Source: Paenibacillus plantarum
Lineage (GTDB): Bacteria > Bacillota > Bacilli > Paenibacillales > NBRC-103111
Direction: 5' to 3'
NCBI RefSeq assembly: GCF_013141695.1
Contig: NZ_WHNY01000063.1
Span: 1-64,000, forward strand
Length of the DNA stretch: 64,000 bases
Under the pieces are notes generated by a model. It saw nothing but the letters and a program-made list of their open reading frames with translations. It searched no databases and was not told the origin of the DNA. Below are positions 26,488 through 36,168 of the stretch, one piece after another. A program made the position numbers and the translations under genes. Each line of letters opens with the position of its first letter. Position 1 is the stretch's first letter.

Positions 26488-27308
26488 CTCGTCACTAACC
26501 TAACCGTTTTAACATATCCCTTGCGTTTATGCAGTGAAATGGATCTATATCTTTTAGCCAAGGAAGACATCCTAGATTGTGTAATTTGGGCATTGTTCAA
26601 ATGTAAGCTTTTATTCATTGCAGGCTTCAAAATCATCTTATGCGCAGACGATGAATACAGAAAATTACCATATGTTTCGAACTCCGAAAAGGCAAACTGC
26701 TTGGATCTATTCATACTTTTCATTATGGCGGTATACCAGGAGCTCTTATGTTTATTCTCGATGGTTTGTTTCAGCTGCTTAACTTTAGATTTCTCAAACA
26801 ACATGTAATGGGTAACGAAAGACAATCTCGCTGATCGATTTCTACCCATCAATTTTCTATACGTATTAAAATATTCACCCTGGCTCCAGTTCCGGCAATA
26901 AAATACTGTCTTGTTGCCAATCTTGAAAACATGGGGTCGTATGAGCACGGTATCTGCATCAATGACCATATAATAGTTGGATGTGCACAAGGTATCTCCG
27001 TTCAATTTAAGTAACTGTTGATACAGCCATCCCGTCCGATCCCACGTTTTCGATTGATAATGGATATCCTTTTTCGTGATAGGGAGAACGGTATCTTCGT
27101 GAACGAATCGGCATCCTTTTCTCTCACATAGATCGAGAATCCGTTGTTTCCACGGAGCTACAATGATAATTTCACCAATCGGATGCTTGACATATTTTCT
27201 TACCGCGTCAATGACAAGGGGAAGCGTCCCCAAATCTTTCTCAATCGCTGGGATTAACACATCAATTTGAGGAGTCTTGCTATTCCCCTCTTTAATTTGC
27301 ATGAACAT
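26484..27308 (-). CDS. DUF6492-like glycosyltransferase-fold protein
   Basis: A 274-residue protein beginning IDVLIPAIEKDLGTLPLVID, with a DxD-type motif in YMVIDADTVLI and a WDRTGWLYQQLLKL segment, as in DUF6492 proteins, which have a GT-A glycosyltransferase fold. No activity is established for the family as far as I can tell. It overlaps the GT4 gene, which supports a joint role in building a mannose-containing surface polymer. ATG start with GGAGATGATTAA upstream. Confidence 0.75.
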   Translation of the reverse strand: MFMQIKEGNSKTPQIDVLIPAIEKDLGTLPLVIDAVRKYVKHPIGEIIIVAPWKQRILDLCERKGCRFVHEDTVLPITKKDIHYQSKTWDRTGWLYQQLLKLNGDTLCTSNYYMVIDADTVLIRPHVFKIGNKTVFYCRNWSQGEYFNTYRKLMGRNRSARLSFVTHYMLFEKSKVKQLKQTIENKHKSSWYTAIMKSMNRSKQFAFSEFETYGNFLYSSSAHKMILKPAMNKSLHLNNAQITQSRMSSLAKRYRSISLHKRKGYVKTVRLVTR

Positions 27309-27393
27309 TTAATCATCTCCATTATTCGAACATATGAATTATCATATGTCAGAAGAAAGAAATGGCATGGGTTATGTGGCATGAGGCAAGCAC

Positions 27394-27427
27394 AAAAAAG
27401 CTGCCAAGGATTACATCCCTGACAGCC
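27394..27427 (-). terminator. Terminator of the xpaC-telA pair
   Basis: On the minus strand GCTGTCAGGGAT pairs imperfectly with ATCCTTGGCAGC and is followed by T6. Confidence 0.7.
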
Positions 27428-27444
27428 CATTCTCATGCTATGAT

Positions 27445-28536
27445 TTATTCCAAAAGTCCACTTAATTCGGACGCTTTGATTTCTGCATTCGTTTTATTCC
27501 CAGGCGTTAAGCCAAGTCTTTGCGTCATTTGCTGGCTGATGTTGCCAAGCCGTTGCGTGTGCTCCGTAGCTGATTGAATGATTGTCCGATTGGACTGTTC
27601 AAATAAATCCAACGCGGCGAATAGGTCTGTCATGCCTCGCTCGATCGAATCCATTTGCAAGCCTGGTTTCCCAAGCAGCTCATTTGTTCGTTGTGTTGTT
27701 TCTTTCAACAATCGCGAATTATCCTCAAACATTTTATTCAATGTCGAGTTCGCGGAATTGACCGCTTCAATCGTTTGAACTTGATCTTCAATGGCCATCG
27801 AGATCATGGCAGAGACTGTCAACAAGTTCTGCGTTTTATCAATCGTCGCATCTACGGCATCAATCAGCTTATCGTTGTTGTCGTTAATGATATCTGTTCC
27901 TGCAATCGCTTGTTGATACAGAATGACCATTTCTTGAAAGGACTGAATCCGCGTCACTACCTTACGAAGTCCTCTCTCCAAATGTGTTTTACGATGCTCA
28001 TTCTCGGGCTTGGCTATTTCAACTTCGAAAAGCTGCTTTAAATTCTCGCCCATCGCAATTCGCATTTGCAAATTATAGACAGATTCAATTGAATTTTTCT
28101 TCAGCGTTTTCATATACGCCATATTCTCTTCTAGCGTTTCCTTCCCATTACGAAGGGATTGTACAATGGCATTTACATTTGTTTTCACGGACTGATATTT
28201 ATAAATATAGTTCTTAAGTGGCGTCTTCTTCATCATCTTCTCAAAAAAGCCAAGCTGCTTGCTCTTGCTCAACGAATCAATTTCGCCGCGCAGTTTCAGA
28301 ATGTTGTTTTGGACCTCTGAGCGTTTACCCGACATCAATTCATTCACCGGGCGCTCTAGCATCGCTAGAGATTGTCCAGCCTGTTCCATCGTTTTGGATC
28401 CCATACGTCCAATCGAATCCATTAGCGTTTCTAATTCCATCGTATCGGTCGCCGAAACCTTCTCGAGTAACTGTTTGGCTTCTTGCTCTACTTTCTGCAA
28501 ATCGGTCGATTTTAATTGCACCAATTGGGTTGTCAA
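27445..28536 (-). CDS. TelA-family toxic anion resistance protein
   Basis: A 363-residue, largely alpha-helical protein of the TelA/YaaN family: MGSKTMEQAGQSLAMLERPV near the N-terminus, FFEKMMKKTPLKNYIYKYQS in the middle, and long coiled-coil stretches with MISMAIEDQVQTIEAVN. Members are linked to tellurite and cell-envelope stress tolerance, but the mechanism is unclear. The start is TTG 28536, with GGAGG 8 bp before. It lies 13 bp after the XpaC-like gene, the same order as xpaC-yaaN in Bacillus subtilis. Confidence 0.88.
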   Translation of the reverse strand: MTTQLVQLKSTDLQKVEQEAKQLLEKVSATDTMELETLMDSIGRMGSKTMEQAGQSLAMLERPVNELMSGKRSEVQNNILKLRGEIDSLSKSKQLGFFEKMMKKTPLKNYIYKYQSVKTNVNAIVQSLRNGKETLEENMAYMKTLKKNSIESVYNLQMRIAMGENLKQLFEVEIAKPENEHRKTHLERGLRKVVTRIQSFQEMVILYQQAIAGTDIINDNNDKLIDAVDATIDKTQNLLTVSAMISMAIEDQVQTIEAVNSANSTLNKMFEDNSRLLKETTQRTNELLGKPGLQMDSIERGMTDLFAALDLFEQSNRTIIQSATEHTQRLGNISQQMTQRLGLTPGNKTNAEIKASELSGLLE

Positions 28537-28549
28537 GTTCCATGCCTCC

Positions 28550-29209
28550 TTAGTCTGTTGAACGATAACGCTGTTGGATTAGTTCCATGCGTGTCTGCAA
28601 TTCAATTAAGTCTTTTTGTTCGATCGTTTCTACATAGTCAGTGAGCTTAGAGTTAATATCCTTGATACCTGTGAGAAGAAGTCGACGATTCAATCGTTTG
28701 GCTTCCCCGCCTAACTTCAGAAAGGGATTAATCGCACCATTTAAATCCTTAAAAATCAATCTTTGTATGTTATGATTCATATTTGCATCATTTAACTCTT
28801 TCAATTGCGGAATTAACCGACCTACCCGAGAGAGTAAGCTAAGGGTCTTTTCGACAATTTCATCATCTACGGTATTCTTCTGCCCCTCCGAGATCATCGT
28901 CTCTTCAATCACATGGATATACTCGGCAATCGGTCCCCAGAAAGGATCACTTTCAGCTTGGATTTCAGTATCGCTAGTAGCATTGGAAATCGATGCGATC
29001 GTTGTATTCACAGCAGGTTCACTTATTGGTACGTTAGTCGTTGTTCCCTTAATAGCTTTGGAAGAACGTTGGAGCACAAGAATAGTTCCAAATGTTATCG
29101 TTGCTGGTACTAATAAATTAATGGCTTCTGGTAAGAAACTAGTTGTTATGAGACTGACGACATATCCTGCAAGAGAGATGCCTGCTGCGACTTTGAATTG
29201 CTTTTGCAT
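28550..29209 (-). CDS. XpaC-like protein
   Basis: A 219-residue protein with two N-terminal hydrophobic segments (about 8-24 and 30-46), a variable linker and a helical cytoplasmic domain (MNHNIQRLIFKDLNGAINPF..YVETIEQKDLIELQTRME). Size, topology and the following telA gene match XpaC (named for 5-bromo-4-chloroindolyl-phosphate hydrolysis in Bacillus). Its true role is probably in envelope stress with TelA. ATG start after AGGGGTGTGAAGATTC. Confidence 0.75.
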   Translation of the reverse strand: MQKQFKVAAGISLAGYVVSLITTSFLPEAINLLVPATITFGTILVLQRSSKAIKGTTTNVPISEPAVNTTIASISNATSDTEIQAESDPFWGPIAEYIHVIEETMISEGQKNTVDDEIVEKTLSLLSRVGRLIPQLKELNDANMNHNIQRLIFKDLNGAINPFLKLGGEAKRLNRRLLLTGIKDINSKLTDYVETIEQKDLIELQTRMELIQQRYRSTD

Positions 29210-29287
29210 GAATCTTCACACCCCTGTTCCATCGTGTTACCCACTAAAATCATATCTCCCCTAGCGATTGATGTCAATTTAAAGCAG

Positions 29288-29328
29288 GCAAAAAGCCAGA
29301 TAAACGCAACATGCGTCCACTGGCTTTA
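29288..29328 (-). terminator. Terminator of the second ABC transporter operon
   Basis: On the minus strand AAAGCCAG...ACGCA pairs with TGCGT...CTGGCTTT and runs into T5. Confidence 0.75.
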
Positions 29329-29353
29329 TCGGTTTTGATGTACGTATAGCTGA

Positions 29354-30238
29354 TTAACCTTTCACAGCGGTATTGGAAATCCCTTGAATGATGAACTTCT
29401 GACCCAGCATGAAAACGAGAATCATCGGTAGAATGGCTGCACTCGCAGCAGCCATCATGCCATTGTAATCGACATTAAATTCCATAATGAAATTCTGCAA
29501 ACCCAATGGAATGGTATATAACTTGCGATCTGTCAGAAACACGAGGGCGTTCTCATAATCGTTCCAATGCCAAGAGAAATCGATGATCGCTAACGTAGCC
29601 ATTGCCGGTTTAGCTAAAGGAAGCATCAGTTGAAGGAATATGCGATAATGACCGGCTCCATCCATGAAGGCCGATTCTGAAATTTCGGCTGGAATCCGAA
29701 TGAAAAACTGTCTCATTAAAAATACGCCAAAAATAGAAATCATACCTGGGAGAATAAGTGCCCAAAGCGTATTATAGATACCCACCCATTCAAACATAAT
29801 GAATTTGGGGACGAACAATACCTGAGGTGGAATCATCATCATCGATAAGTAAATGAGAAACAATGTATCTCTGCCTTTGAACGTAATTCTGGCGAAGCTG
29901 TAAGCAGCCAATGACGAGAGTAATGTCGCGCCAATTGTACAGACTACCGCTACCTTGATGGAGTTCATATAGTATGTTGCAAAGCCCATGCTGCCTGTCC
30001 AAACTCGGATATGATGCTCCATATTAAAATGGGAAGGAATCCAGCGGATGGGGTATTCAAATACTTCAGCCGGCGATTTAAAAGACGTACTGATCATCCA
30101 AATAAATGGCATAATCATAGCCAGACCGAGGATGAACATGATAAGTGTCGTTCCTGCTTTGATTAGGGTTGAGAGCGGAAACCGCCTCTTGGTTCGAGAT
30201 TTTGCACCTGCCCTAATGTTCGATTGCACAGTAGCCAT
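29354..30238 (-). CDS. MalG-type sugar ABC transporter permease
   Basis: A 294-residue, six-helix permease. The N-terminal helix is followed by PFIWMISTSFKSPAEVFEYP, the standard opening of MalG/AraQ-type proteins. The EAA loop is EISESAFMDGAGHYRIF, and the protein ends KFIIQGISNTAVKG. It pairs with the MalF-type protein encoded 29 bp upstream. ATG start with GGAGGTAACCTCG. The sugar is unknown; control by the adjacent YesMN system suggests an extracellular glycan product. Confidence 0.9.
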   Translation of the reverse strand: MATVQSNIRAGAKSRTKRRFPLSTLIKAGTTLIMFILGLAMIMPFIWMISTSFKSPAEVFEYPIRWIPSHFNMEHHIRVWTGSMGFATYYMNSIKVAVVCTIGATLLSSLAAYSFARITFKGRDTLFLIYLSMMMIPPQVLFVPKFIMFEWVGIYNTLWALILPGMISIFGVFLMRQFFIRIPAEISESAFMDGAGHYRIFLQLMLPLAKPAMATLAIIDFSWHWNDYENALVFLTDRKLYTIPLGLQNFIMEFNVDYNGMMAAASAAILPMILVFMLGQKFIIQGISNTAVKG

Positions 30239-30267
30239 CGAGGTTACCTCCTACTCCATTATTCGCC

Positions 30268-31149
30268 TTAATAGTGAACCCATTTCTTTTGCCCAAACCA
30301 TTGGACGAATGTAATTGCCGCGATAATTAAGAACAAAACCCAAGATATCGTAGATGCATAGCCCATTTCATAATAGCCAAACGCATTTTTGTAGACGAAT
30401 AGAGATAAAATGGTCGTACTGTTCCCAGGACCACCTTGTGTAATGGCTTGGATCAATCCAAATGATTTGATGGTCATAATTAAACCAGTAATGAGAAGCA
30501 AGAACGTCGTCGGGCTGACGATTGGGAAAATGATCGATTTAATTTTTACCCATCCACTTGCGCCATCCACTTTAGCAGCTTCAAGCAGCTCAGGAGATAT
30601 TTCTTGTAAGGCTGCCAAATAAATAATCATATTATAGCCGAGCATGAACCAGATCCAGATGATATCTATCGCCATCATAGACGTTTCCGTTGTAGACAGC
30701 CATCCCGGTGGATTTGACATCCCTATGGCTCGTAACATCTGATTAATTGGGCCTTCAGAAGGTTGAAACAACAGCATCCATACGAAAGCAACTGCCACAC
30801 CACTTGTAATGTAGGGTAGGAAATACATGGCACGCAGCAATCCTTTGGCATACACATGCTTATTCAGTACAAGTGCTACTAGAAACGCAAGCATAATGGA
30901 AATAGGTACCGATAGAAGATACCATCCTGTATTACGAAGCGAGACATAGAATAGATCATCATGGATAAGACGCTTGAAGTTATCTATACCCACGAAATGA
31001 TAATTAGGATTGGCGAATTGATAATTAGTGAATATGAGGCCGAAAGAGAAAATCGCCGGTACAATAAAAAAGAGGAGAACACCCAGCATGTTTGGTGCAA
31101 TAAATAAATAGCCGGTTAAACTTTGTCTGGCCATCCAGTTTTTCTTCAC
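30268..31149 (-). CDS. MalF-type sugar ABC transporter permease
   Basis: A 293-residue permease that opens LTGYLFIAPNMLGVLLFFIVPAI and has the EAA loop ELLEAAKVDGASGWVKI, standard for the MalF/UgpA group. GTG start at 31149, after GGGAGGTTATCGGAT. No ATPase gene is present, so a shared MsmX-like ATPase encoded elsewhere is likely. Confidence 0.9.
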   Translation of the reverse strand: MKKNWMARQSLTGYLFIAPNMLGVLLFFIVPAIFSFGLIFTNYQFANPNYHFVGIDNFKRLIHDDLFYVSLRNTGWYLLSVPISIMLAFLVALVLNKHVYAKGLLRAMYFLPYITSGVAVAFVWMLLFQPSEGPINQMLRAIGMSNPPGWLSTTETSMMAIDIIWIWFMLGYNMIIYLAALQEISPELLEAAKVDGASGWVKIKSIIFPIVSPTTFLLLITGLIMTIKSFGLIQAITQGGPGNSTTILSLFVYKNAFGYYEMGYASTISWVLFLIIAAITFVQWFGQKKWVHY

Positions 31150-31215
31150 ATCCGATAACCTCCCTTAGTATGCATACAGGGGAACCAGCCGAAGCCACTC
31201 CCCCTGCTTTTCTAC

Positions 31216-32547
31216 TTATTTGGTTGTTTTCATAAATTCATTATGCCGTTTGACCATAGCCGCCAGCGTTGCTGCAGTATCTTGCTTGCCTAAGAAAAAC
31301 TTCTCATATTCTTCTCTGCGTAGGTCCATGACTTGTTGAGGCAGGTTACGCGTAAACGTAGGCGTCTTGTTCTCGAACAGTACATATTTCAAAGAAGGAA
31401 TATCATACGTACTCTCATTTTCACCTAAAAGCAATTTCAAAGCATCCTCAACATTCGCATCCTTGGAAGATGGAATTCGTCCGCCGGAAGCAAGTGGCAG
31501 TAACCCTCCGTCTGCATACCATTTCAAGAACTTCCATGCGGCATCTTTATTAGCCGTCTTCGCATTGATCGAAACGAAATCGCCTAAACCACCACGACCG
31601 ATACCATTTTGTTCATTGCTATCTAGTCTCGGAACAGGCGCAAACGCAATTTTGAACGTCCTTGGATTATCTTTCAGGTTATTTGAATTTCGGAAAATCC
31701 AGGAACCTGCGTTCAGCATGGCGCTCTCACCTTTCAGAAACATCGTTTCTACAGGCATCTTGGTTGTCAGCTGTTCGCCAAGCATTGGTGTACTCTTGTC
31801 CTTCATCATGGTATTCAATGTATCTAACCAAGTCCCCATCAATGGGTTATCCAGATTGGAGCTGCCATCTTTCTTCGTGTACCCATCGTGAGTCAATGCG
31901 GAATCCAACGAATCTGGGAATGACTCTAAATGCTGGACAAGTCCAAAGCGCTTATCGGCTTTCAATTTCGTAGCATAGTCCTGCATATCCTTCCATGTCC
32001 AGGACGTTGGCACTTTAAGTCCCGCCTGATCGAGCATCTCTTTGTTAAACCACACGAAGAACGTACTCTTAACGGTTGGAACACCGTAATACTTACCATT
32101 AACTTGCCAATCCTTCGACGTCGAGCCCATCTTTTGTTCAATGTTATAATCGGTATAACTGCTCATATCCAACGCTACACCAGCATCCACACGCTTCTTC
32201 AAGGCTGTGCCTGAATAGTTCACGAATAAATCAACACTTTGACCCGTGAGTAGTGCCGTATCTAATTTCAGATTACCTGCGTCGTCATTTACATAGCGTT
32301 CATACTCCACTTGAATGTCTGGATTTTTCGCATTCCAATTGTCAACAACCGCTTGAGGACCTGATTCTGGCGGAACGCCACCCCACATTTTCAGCTTTAC
32401 GACCTTGCCAGCGGCTGCTGCTGTCGTACTAGGACTAGTCGTACTGGCGCTGCTGGAGGCTGAGTCACCAGATGTATTCCCGCATGCTGTAAGACCTAAA
32501 GTAAGAGCTAGGGCACCAAGCATCATTGTGTTCTTTCTCTTTGTCAT
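31216..32547 (-). CDS. Extracellular sugar-binding lipoprotein
   Basis: A 443-residue family-1 solute-binding protein. The lipoprotein signal ends in LGLTAC (cysteine at about 22) and a Ser/Thr/Ala linker follows. Typical features are VVDNWNAKNPDIQVEYERY, YYGVPTVKSTFFVWFNKEML and MFLKGESAMLNAGSWI. It captures a sugar outside the cell for the two permeases. AGGAGGTCAATCCAAA precedes the ATG. The gene lies 129 bp after the response regulator gene in the same direction; transcription from its own promoter in that gap is likely. Confidence 0.92.
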   Translation of the reverse strand: MTKRKNTMMLGALALTLGLTACGNTSGDSASSSASTTSPSTTAAAAGKVVKLKMWGGVPPESGPQAVVDNWNAKNPDIQVEYERYVNDDAGNLKLDTALLTGQSVDLFVNYSGTALKKRVDAGVALDMSSYTDYNIEQKMGSTSKDWQVNGKYYGVPTVKSTFFVWFNKEMLDQAGLKVPTSWTWKDMQDYATKLKADKRFGLVQHLESFPDSLDSALTHDGYTKKDGSSNLDNPLMGTWLDTLNTMMKDKSTPMLGEQLTTKMPVETMFLKGESAMLNAGSWIFRNSNNLKDNPRTFKIAFAPVPRLDSNEQNGIGRGGLGDFVSINAKTANKDAAWKFLKWYADGGLLPLASGGRIPSSKDANVEDALKLLLGENESTYDIPSLKYVLFENKTPTFTRNLPQQVMDLRREEYEKFFLGKQDTAATLAAMVKRHNEFMKTTK

Positions 32548-32676
32548 TTTGGATTGACCTCCTGCAATTGATTACTTACAGTACCTACTTTATCACCCAT
32601 TACGCATGCGAATAAGAAACAGAATCCATGATTTCATAGAACAAAAGTCACATTGTCGAAAAATCACGAAAAGTGT

Positions 32677-34137
32677 TTATGTTCGGTTTCTGAAGCTTGC
32701 AGGGGTCCCGCCAGTGAATCGTTTGAAAATTTTAATGAAATAATTATCATTCGCGAACCCAACTCGTTCACCAATTTCACTAATCGTTCGATCCGTTTCC
32801 CGCAGCAATCTTTGGGCATGTTCGATTCGAATCTGATGCAAATATTGAATAATACTTACGCCCAGTTTCTTCTTAAATAAACCGCTAACATATTTATCAT
32901 CCATGCAAACAAGCTTTGCCAAGGTGTCTAACGTAATTTCCTCCACATAGTGTTCATGCAAATAAGAGATGATCTTATTGATCTCAGGATGATCAGAAAT
33001 AGGAATGCGAGATGCGCTCAAGTGTTTGATATGTGCTTCCAGACGAGTCAAGAATACAGATTTAAGACGATGATGGTCGGATGCGAGCATCTCTTCTTCA
33101 TCAACCGTGCTGAGTTGCGATATTCTTGCGCACAAATGGACAATTCTCGCGGCTGCCTGCTTCACTTGCTGCTGCGGAGCATGCTGAACTTCGAATTTCC
33201 CCCACAGCTCATTCACTGCTCCAACAACAGCATCCCATCTTAGCTGTTCCAAATTGTGCCAGATTTCATGCTCCAACCCCCACGTATCAGCAGTTTCACG
33301 CAGAGGCGTGCCTACAGAAGTGCATAGTTTCGCTCTAAAAGTTGGATTGTACCACTCCGTATTCAATGCTATCAGAACGCTTTTCCACGTTTCCATAAGG
33401 TGTGCAGCTGAGATTAATTCCGTATAGATTAGGCTATATGGCAAGGCTTGTTCTGATGGCATGATGAACTGTGAAGCGGTTGGTAACCACATGAATAGGT
33501 AGCTAACACCGTCTATGGTCAGCAAATGCCAGACAGCTGCGGAGGCCACATCGTTTTCTATTAAATGAAGTGCGAAGAAATCTTCTCGTGTGTATGCAGG
33601 TCGTCCGTGTTGCACCGCGATGATGCTCAACTCACGTCCTTGAACACCAGGGATCTCAAGCTCGCTTTCCTTGCCTTCCGGGGATTGGGCTCCCCCCACC
33701 ATTAACTTCCACAATTTACGATACACCGCTTCAGCTTCTCGTATTTCGGCACTTCTACGGTCGATTAGCTCTTTTTCAACCTTACTCATCGTCTCTGCTA
33801 ATGTCTCATGATCCATATAGAGCTTGAGCATATAACTAGTCGCGCCGAACTCCAGCGCCTGCTGAACGTTCTCGAAATCACTCATAACCGTCAGCATGAC
33901 GAAACGACTTGTGAAGCCTTCCTTCCGCGCTTGTTTCAACAAGTCCACACCATTCATCAGCGGCATAACAATATCTGTGATGACAACGTCCGGTTGGCAT
34001 TCCCGGATTTTATCCATCGCCTCAAAGCCATTACCTGCTTCCCCAATAATGGTGAAGCCCATTTCCTTCCAACGCATCGTTTCTTTCACTTTTCTTCGAA
34101 CGAAAACCTCATCCTCAACGAGTAGAACGGTCCACAT
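32677..34137 (-). CDS. YesN-type AraC-family response regulator
   Basis: About 486 residues. The N-terminal receiver has acidic residues E8/D9, the phosphorylation site D55 in VVITDIVMP and a conserved lysine in SYMLKLY. A variable middle region follows. The C-terminal AraC/XylS DNA-binding domain has two helix-turn-helices (TLDTLAKLVCMDDKYVSGLF and ISEIGERVGFANDNYFIKIF). It should activate the sugar transporter operon downstream when phosphorylated. I choose ATG 34137, after GGAAGTGATTCCC. It overlaps the kinase gene by 23 bp, which indicates coupled translation. Confidence 0.92.
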   Translation of the reverse strand: MWTVLLVEDEVFVRRKVKETMRWKEMGFTIIGEAGNGFEAMDKIRECQPDVVITDIVMPLMNGVDLLKQARKEGFTSRFVMLTVMSDFENVQQALEFGATSYMLKLYMDHETLAETMSKVEKELIDRRSAEIREAEAVYRKLWKLMVGGAQSPEGKESELEIPGVQGRELSIIAVQHGRPAYTREDFFALHLIENDVASAAVWHLLTIDGVSYLFMWLPTASQFIMPSEQALPYSLIYTELISAAHLMETWKSVLIALNTEWYNPTFRAKLCTSVGTPLRETADTWGLEHEIWHNLEQLRWDAVVGAVNELWGKFEVQHAPQQQVKQAAARIVHLCARISQLSTVDEEEMLASDHHRLKSVFLTRLEAHIKHLSASRIPISDHPEINKIISYLHEHYVEEITLDTLAKLVCMDDKYVSGLFKKKLGVSIIQYLHQIRIEHAQRLLRETDRTISEIGERVGFANDNYFIKIFKRFTGGTPASFRNRT

Positions 34138-35905
34138 GGGAATCACTTCCTTTCTGATAAGGTGTGGACATGAGGAGCGGAAGCTGAATACGAACCATGC
34201 AACCGTGTGATACCGGAACGAACGCAAGACTCGCTTCTTTCTTGAAAAGGAGGGCTAAACGCTCTCTCAAGTTTTGTAAAGCGATGCCGTTATGGTCCTT
34301 TTTGGACAACCCTTCACTATATTCGAGTCCGACACCATTATCGACCACCTCAAGGGTAAGTTGAGAGTCTTTCGTGAATACATGGATCGAGATGTGACCT
34401 TTCTCTTGGATCTGTGAAATTCCGTGATATATCGCATTTTCCACGATCGGTTGAAGGCTAAGTTTCGGAACGAGTGCGTATTTCAAGTCATCGGCATACA
34501 CATAGTCAACTTGAAATTGTTGATCATATCGGAATTGTTGGATATAGATATATCCTCGGACAAGCTCCAGCTCTTGTTCCAAATGGATGAGATCTACATC
34601 GAGCTTCAGTCCAGCCTCTGTTAATCTGCCAAGCGACACACATATTTTCGGAATCGCATTGTCCCCTTTTTCCAATGCCAACCAGCGTATTGTGTTCAAC
34701 GTATTCAACAAGAAATGAGGATTCATCTGCGAAAGCAGCATTTGGAATCGACTGGCTTCCTTCTGCCGTTCCTCAACTTTTAAACGTTGTACGAGTCCGT
34801 TCATATCGACAATCATTTGATTGAATGCTTGTACAATGGGTTGGATGTCCCCGCCGTATCTTTGATCAGGGAGTCGTACTTTCAAATCTTTCCGAACGAC
34901 ATCGAGCATTTTAGCTTGAATGAGTCGAAGTGGACGCGTAACCGCGGATGCGATAAGAAACGTGATGATCATGAAAGCAATTGTGAAAATAATAAGCGTG
35001 CCCATATAGGCATTCTGAATCGATCGAAGCTCAGCAAAGAGTACATGGGATGGCACTGTTTTGATTAAATAAGCATGGAACGAGGGTACAACTGTATAGT
35101 TGATAAACGTACTCCCTTGTATGAAAAAGCCACTACTCGAACCGTCTGTTAGCAAATGATCGATGATCGGTGCCTCCAAAGGCATAAGAGACTTATTTGC
35201 GCCAGAATGTACGATTTCATTTCCTTTTTGATCAATCAAATAATACTGCTCGGAGGTTGGACTTCCGTTCGTTGCAGATTTAAACCAGCTTTCGTAGTCT
35301 ACCGCGATGTGTATGATCGCTCGAATGGTACCATCTGCGTCCCTTATAGGAGTAGAAATAGCTACGAGCTGCGGGCTTTTGTTAACATCAAATAGCACTT
35401 CATTGCTTTCCAATTGCCATTGATAAGGTGCAGAAGCAGATAAAGCACTTTGGAACCAAGGTTTTGCCTGAATCACTTCATAATTTAAGCGCTGCGCTGG
35501 CGGGAATGAAGTATACACGTTACCGAGTAAATCAACAATCGTATAGAAAACGGGTGGACTTGAGATGAAAAGACTATTCGTTACCGAACGAAATCGTTCC
35601 TCAATTTTACGTTGATTCACGATTTGATCGACGACTTCCGGCTGCTTTAACACGGAAATGACGGATGAATCTTGCTCGAACATCGTAATCGTCTTAAACG
35701 TCGTGGCGAGCAGACTTTCAAGTGACTCATTCATTTTGTTCATTTGTAAGAGGCTTTGTTCACTCGTTTTTTGTTGTAGATTGAGCTTCACTTTTTGAAA
35801 ATTATAAATATCCAAGACGGAGAATGGCAGAAGAATAAGTACGATAAATGCCAGAAATAGGCGATTTTTTAATGTTAAAGATGAAAACCAATTTAGTAAC
35901 GGCAC
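34115..35905 (-). CDS. YesM-type sensor histidine kinase
   Basis: A 596-residue membrane kinase with a transmembrane helix near 12-35, a dCACHE-type extracellular sensor, a second helix (MGTLIIFTIAFMIITFLIAS), HAMP, a His_kinase domain with the phosphorylated histidine in LLSQMNPHFLLNTLNTI, and an ATPase domain with VENAIYHGI and VVDNGVGL. It senses an extracellular signal, probably a sugar or its binding protein, and phosphorylates the YesN-type regulator. GTG start at 35905, with GAGGG upstream. Confidence 0.92.
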   Translation of the reverse strand: MPLLNWFSSLTLKNRLFLAFIVLILLPFSVLDIYNFQKVKLNLQQKTSEQSLLQMNKMNESLESLLATTFKTITMFEQDSSVISVLKQPEVVDQIVNQRKIEERFRSVTNSLFISSPPVFYTIVDLLGNVYTSFPPAQRLNYEVIQAKPWFQSALSASAPYQWQLESNEVLFDVNKSPQLVAISTPIRDADGTIRAIIHIAVDYESWFKSATNGSPTSEQYYLIDQKGNEIVHSGANKSLMPLEAPIIDHLLTDGSSSGFFIQGSTFINYTVVPSFHAYLIKTVPSHVLFAELRSIQNAYMGTLIIFTIAFMIITFLIASAVTRPLRLIQAKMLDVVRKDLKVRLPDQRYGGDIQPIVQAFNQMIVDMNGLVQRLKVEERQKEASRFQMLLSQMNPHFLLNTLNTIRWLALEKGDNAIPKICVSLGRLTEAGLKLDVDLIHLEQELELVRGYIYIQQFRYDQQFQVDYVYADDLKYALVPKLSLQPIVENAIYHGISQIQEKGHISIHVFTKDSQLTLEVVDNGVGLEYSEGLSKKDHNGIALQNLRERLALLFKKEASLAFVPVSHGCMVRIQLPLLMSTPYQKGSDSHVDRSTR

Positions 35906-36107
35906 GTGAATATCCCTCGCTTCAGCTGTTCAGTGTCAAATATTTTCTAAGTCTATCATACAGGGATCTGGAAAGAGAACAAACCGAAGGACGCCCCTCT
36001 CATTCTAAGAACTTCTCCTCAACGATTCAAGGAACAAAATCCGCTATTTCATAGAACGATTTACTGATTTATTAGATCATAGATCGAGTTTCTTACGTGC
36101 AGAAAGC

Positions 36108-36152
36108 AAAAGCTGCCCTCAAAGTAGATAATTCTACTTGTTGGACAGCTTT
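36108..36152 (-). terminator. Terminator of the DJ-1/GNAT fusion gene
   Basis: AAAGCTGCCC (36108-36117) and GGACAGCTTT (36143-36152) with an inner AAGTAGA/TCTACTT stem. The U-tract on the minus strand is short. Confidence 0.65.
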
Positions 36153-36168
36153 ATTAGGATAAGACTAC

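Noticed and set aside
31367..31891. 174-residue plus-strand open frame
   Set aside because: Antisense to the sugar-binding lipoprotein gene; low-complexity composition and no start signal.
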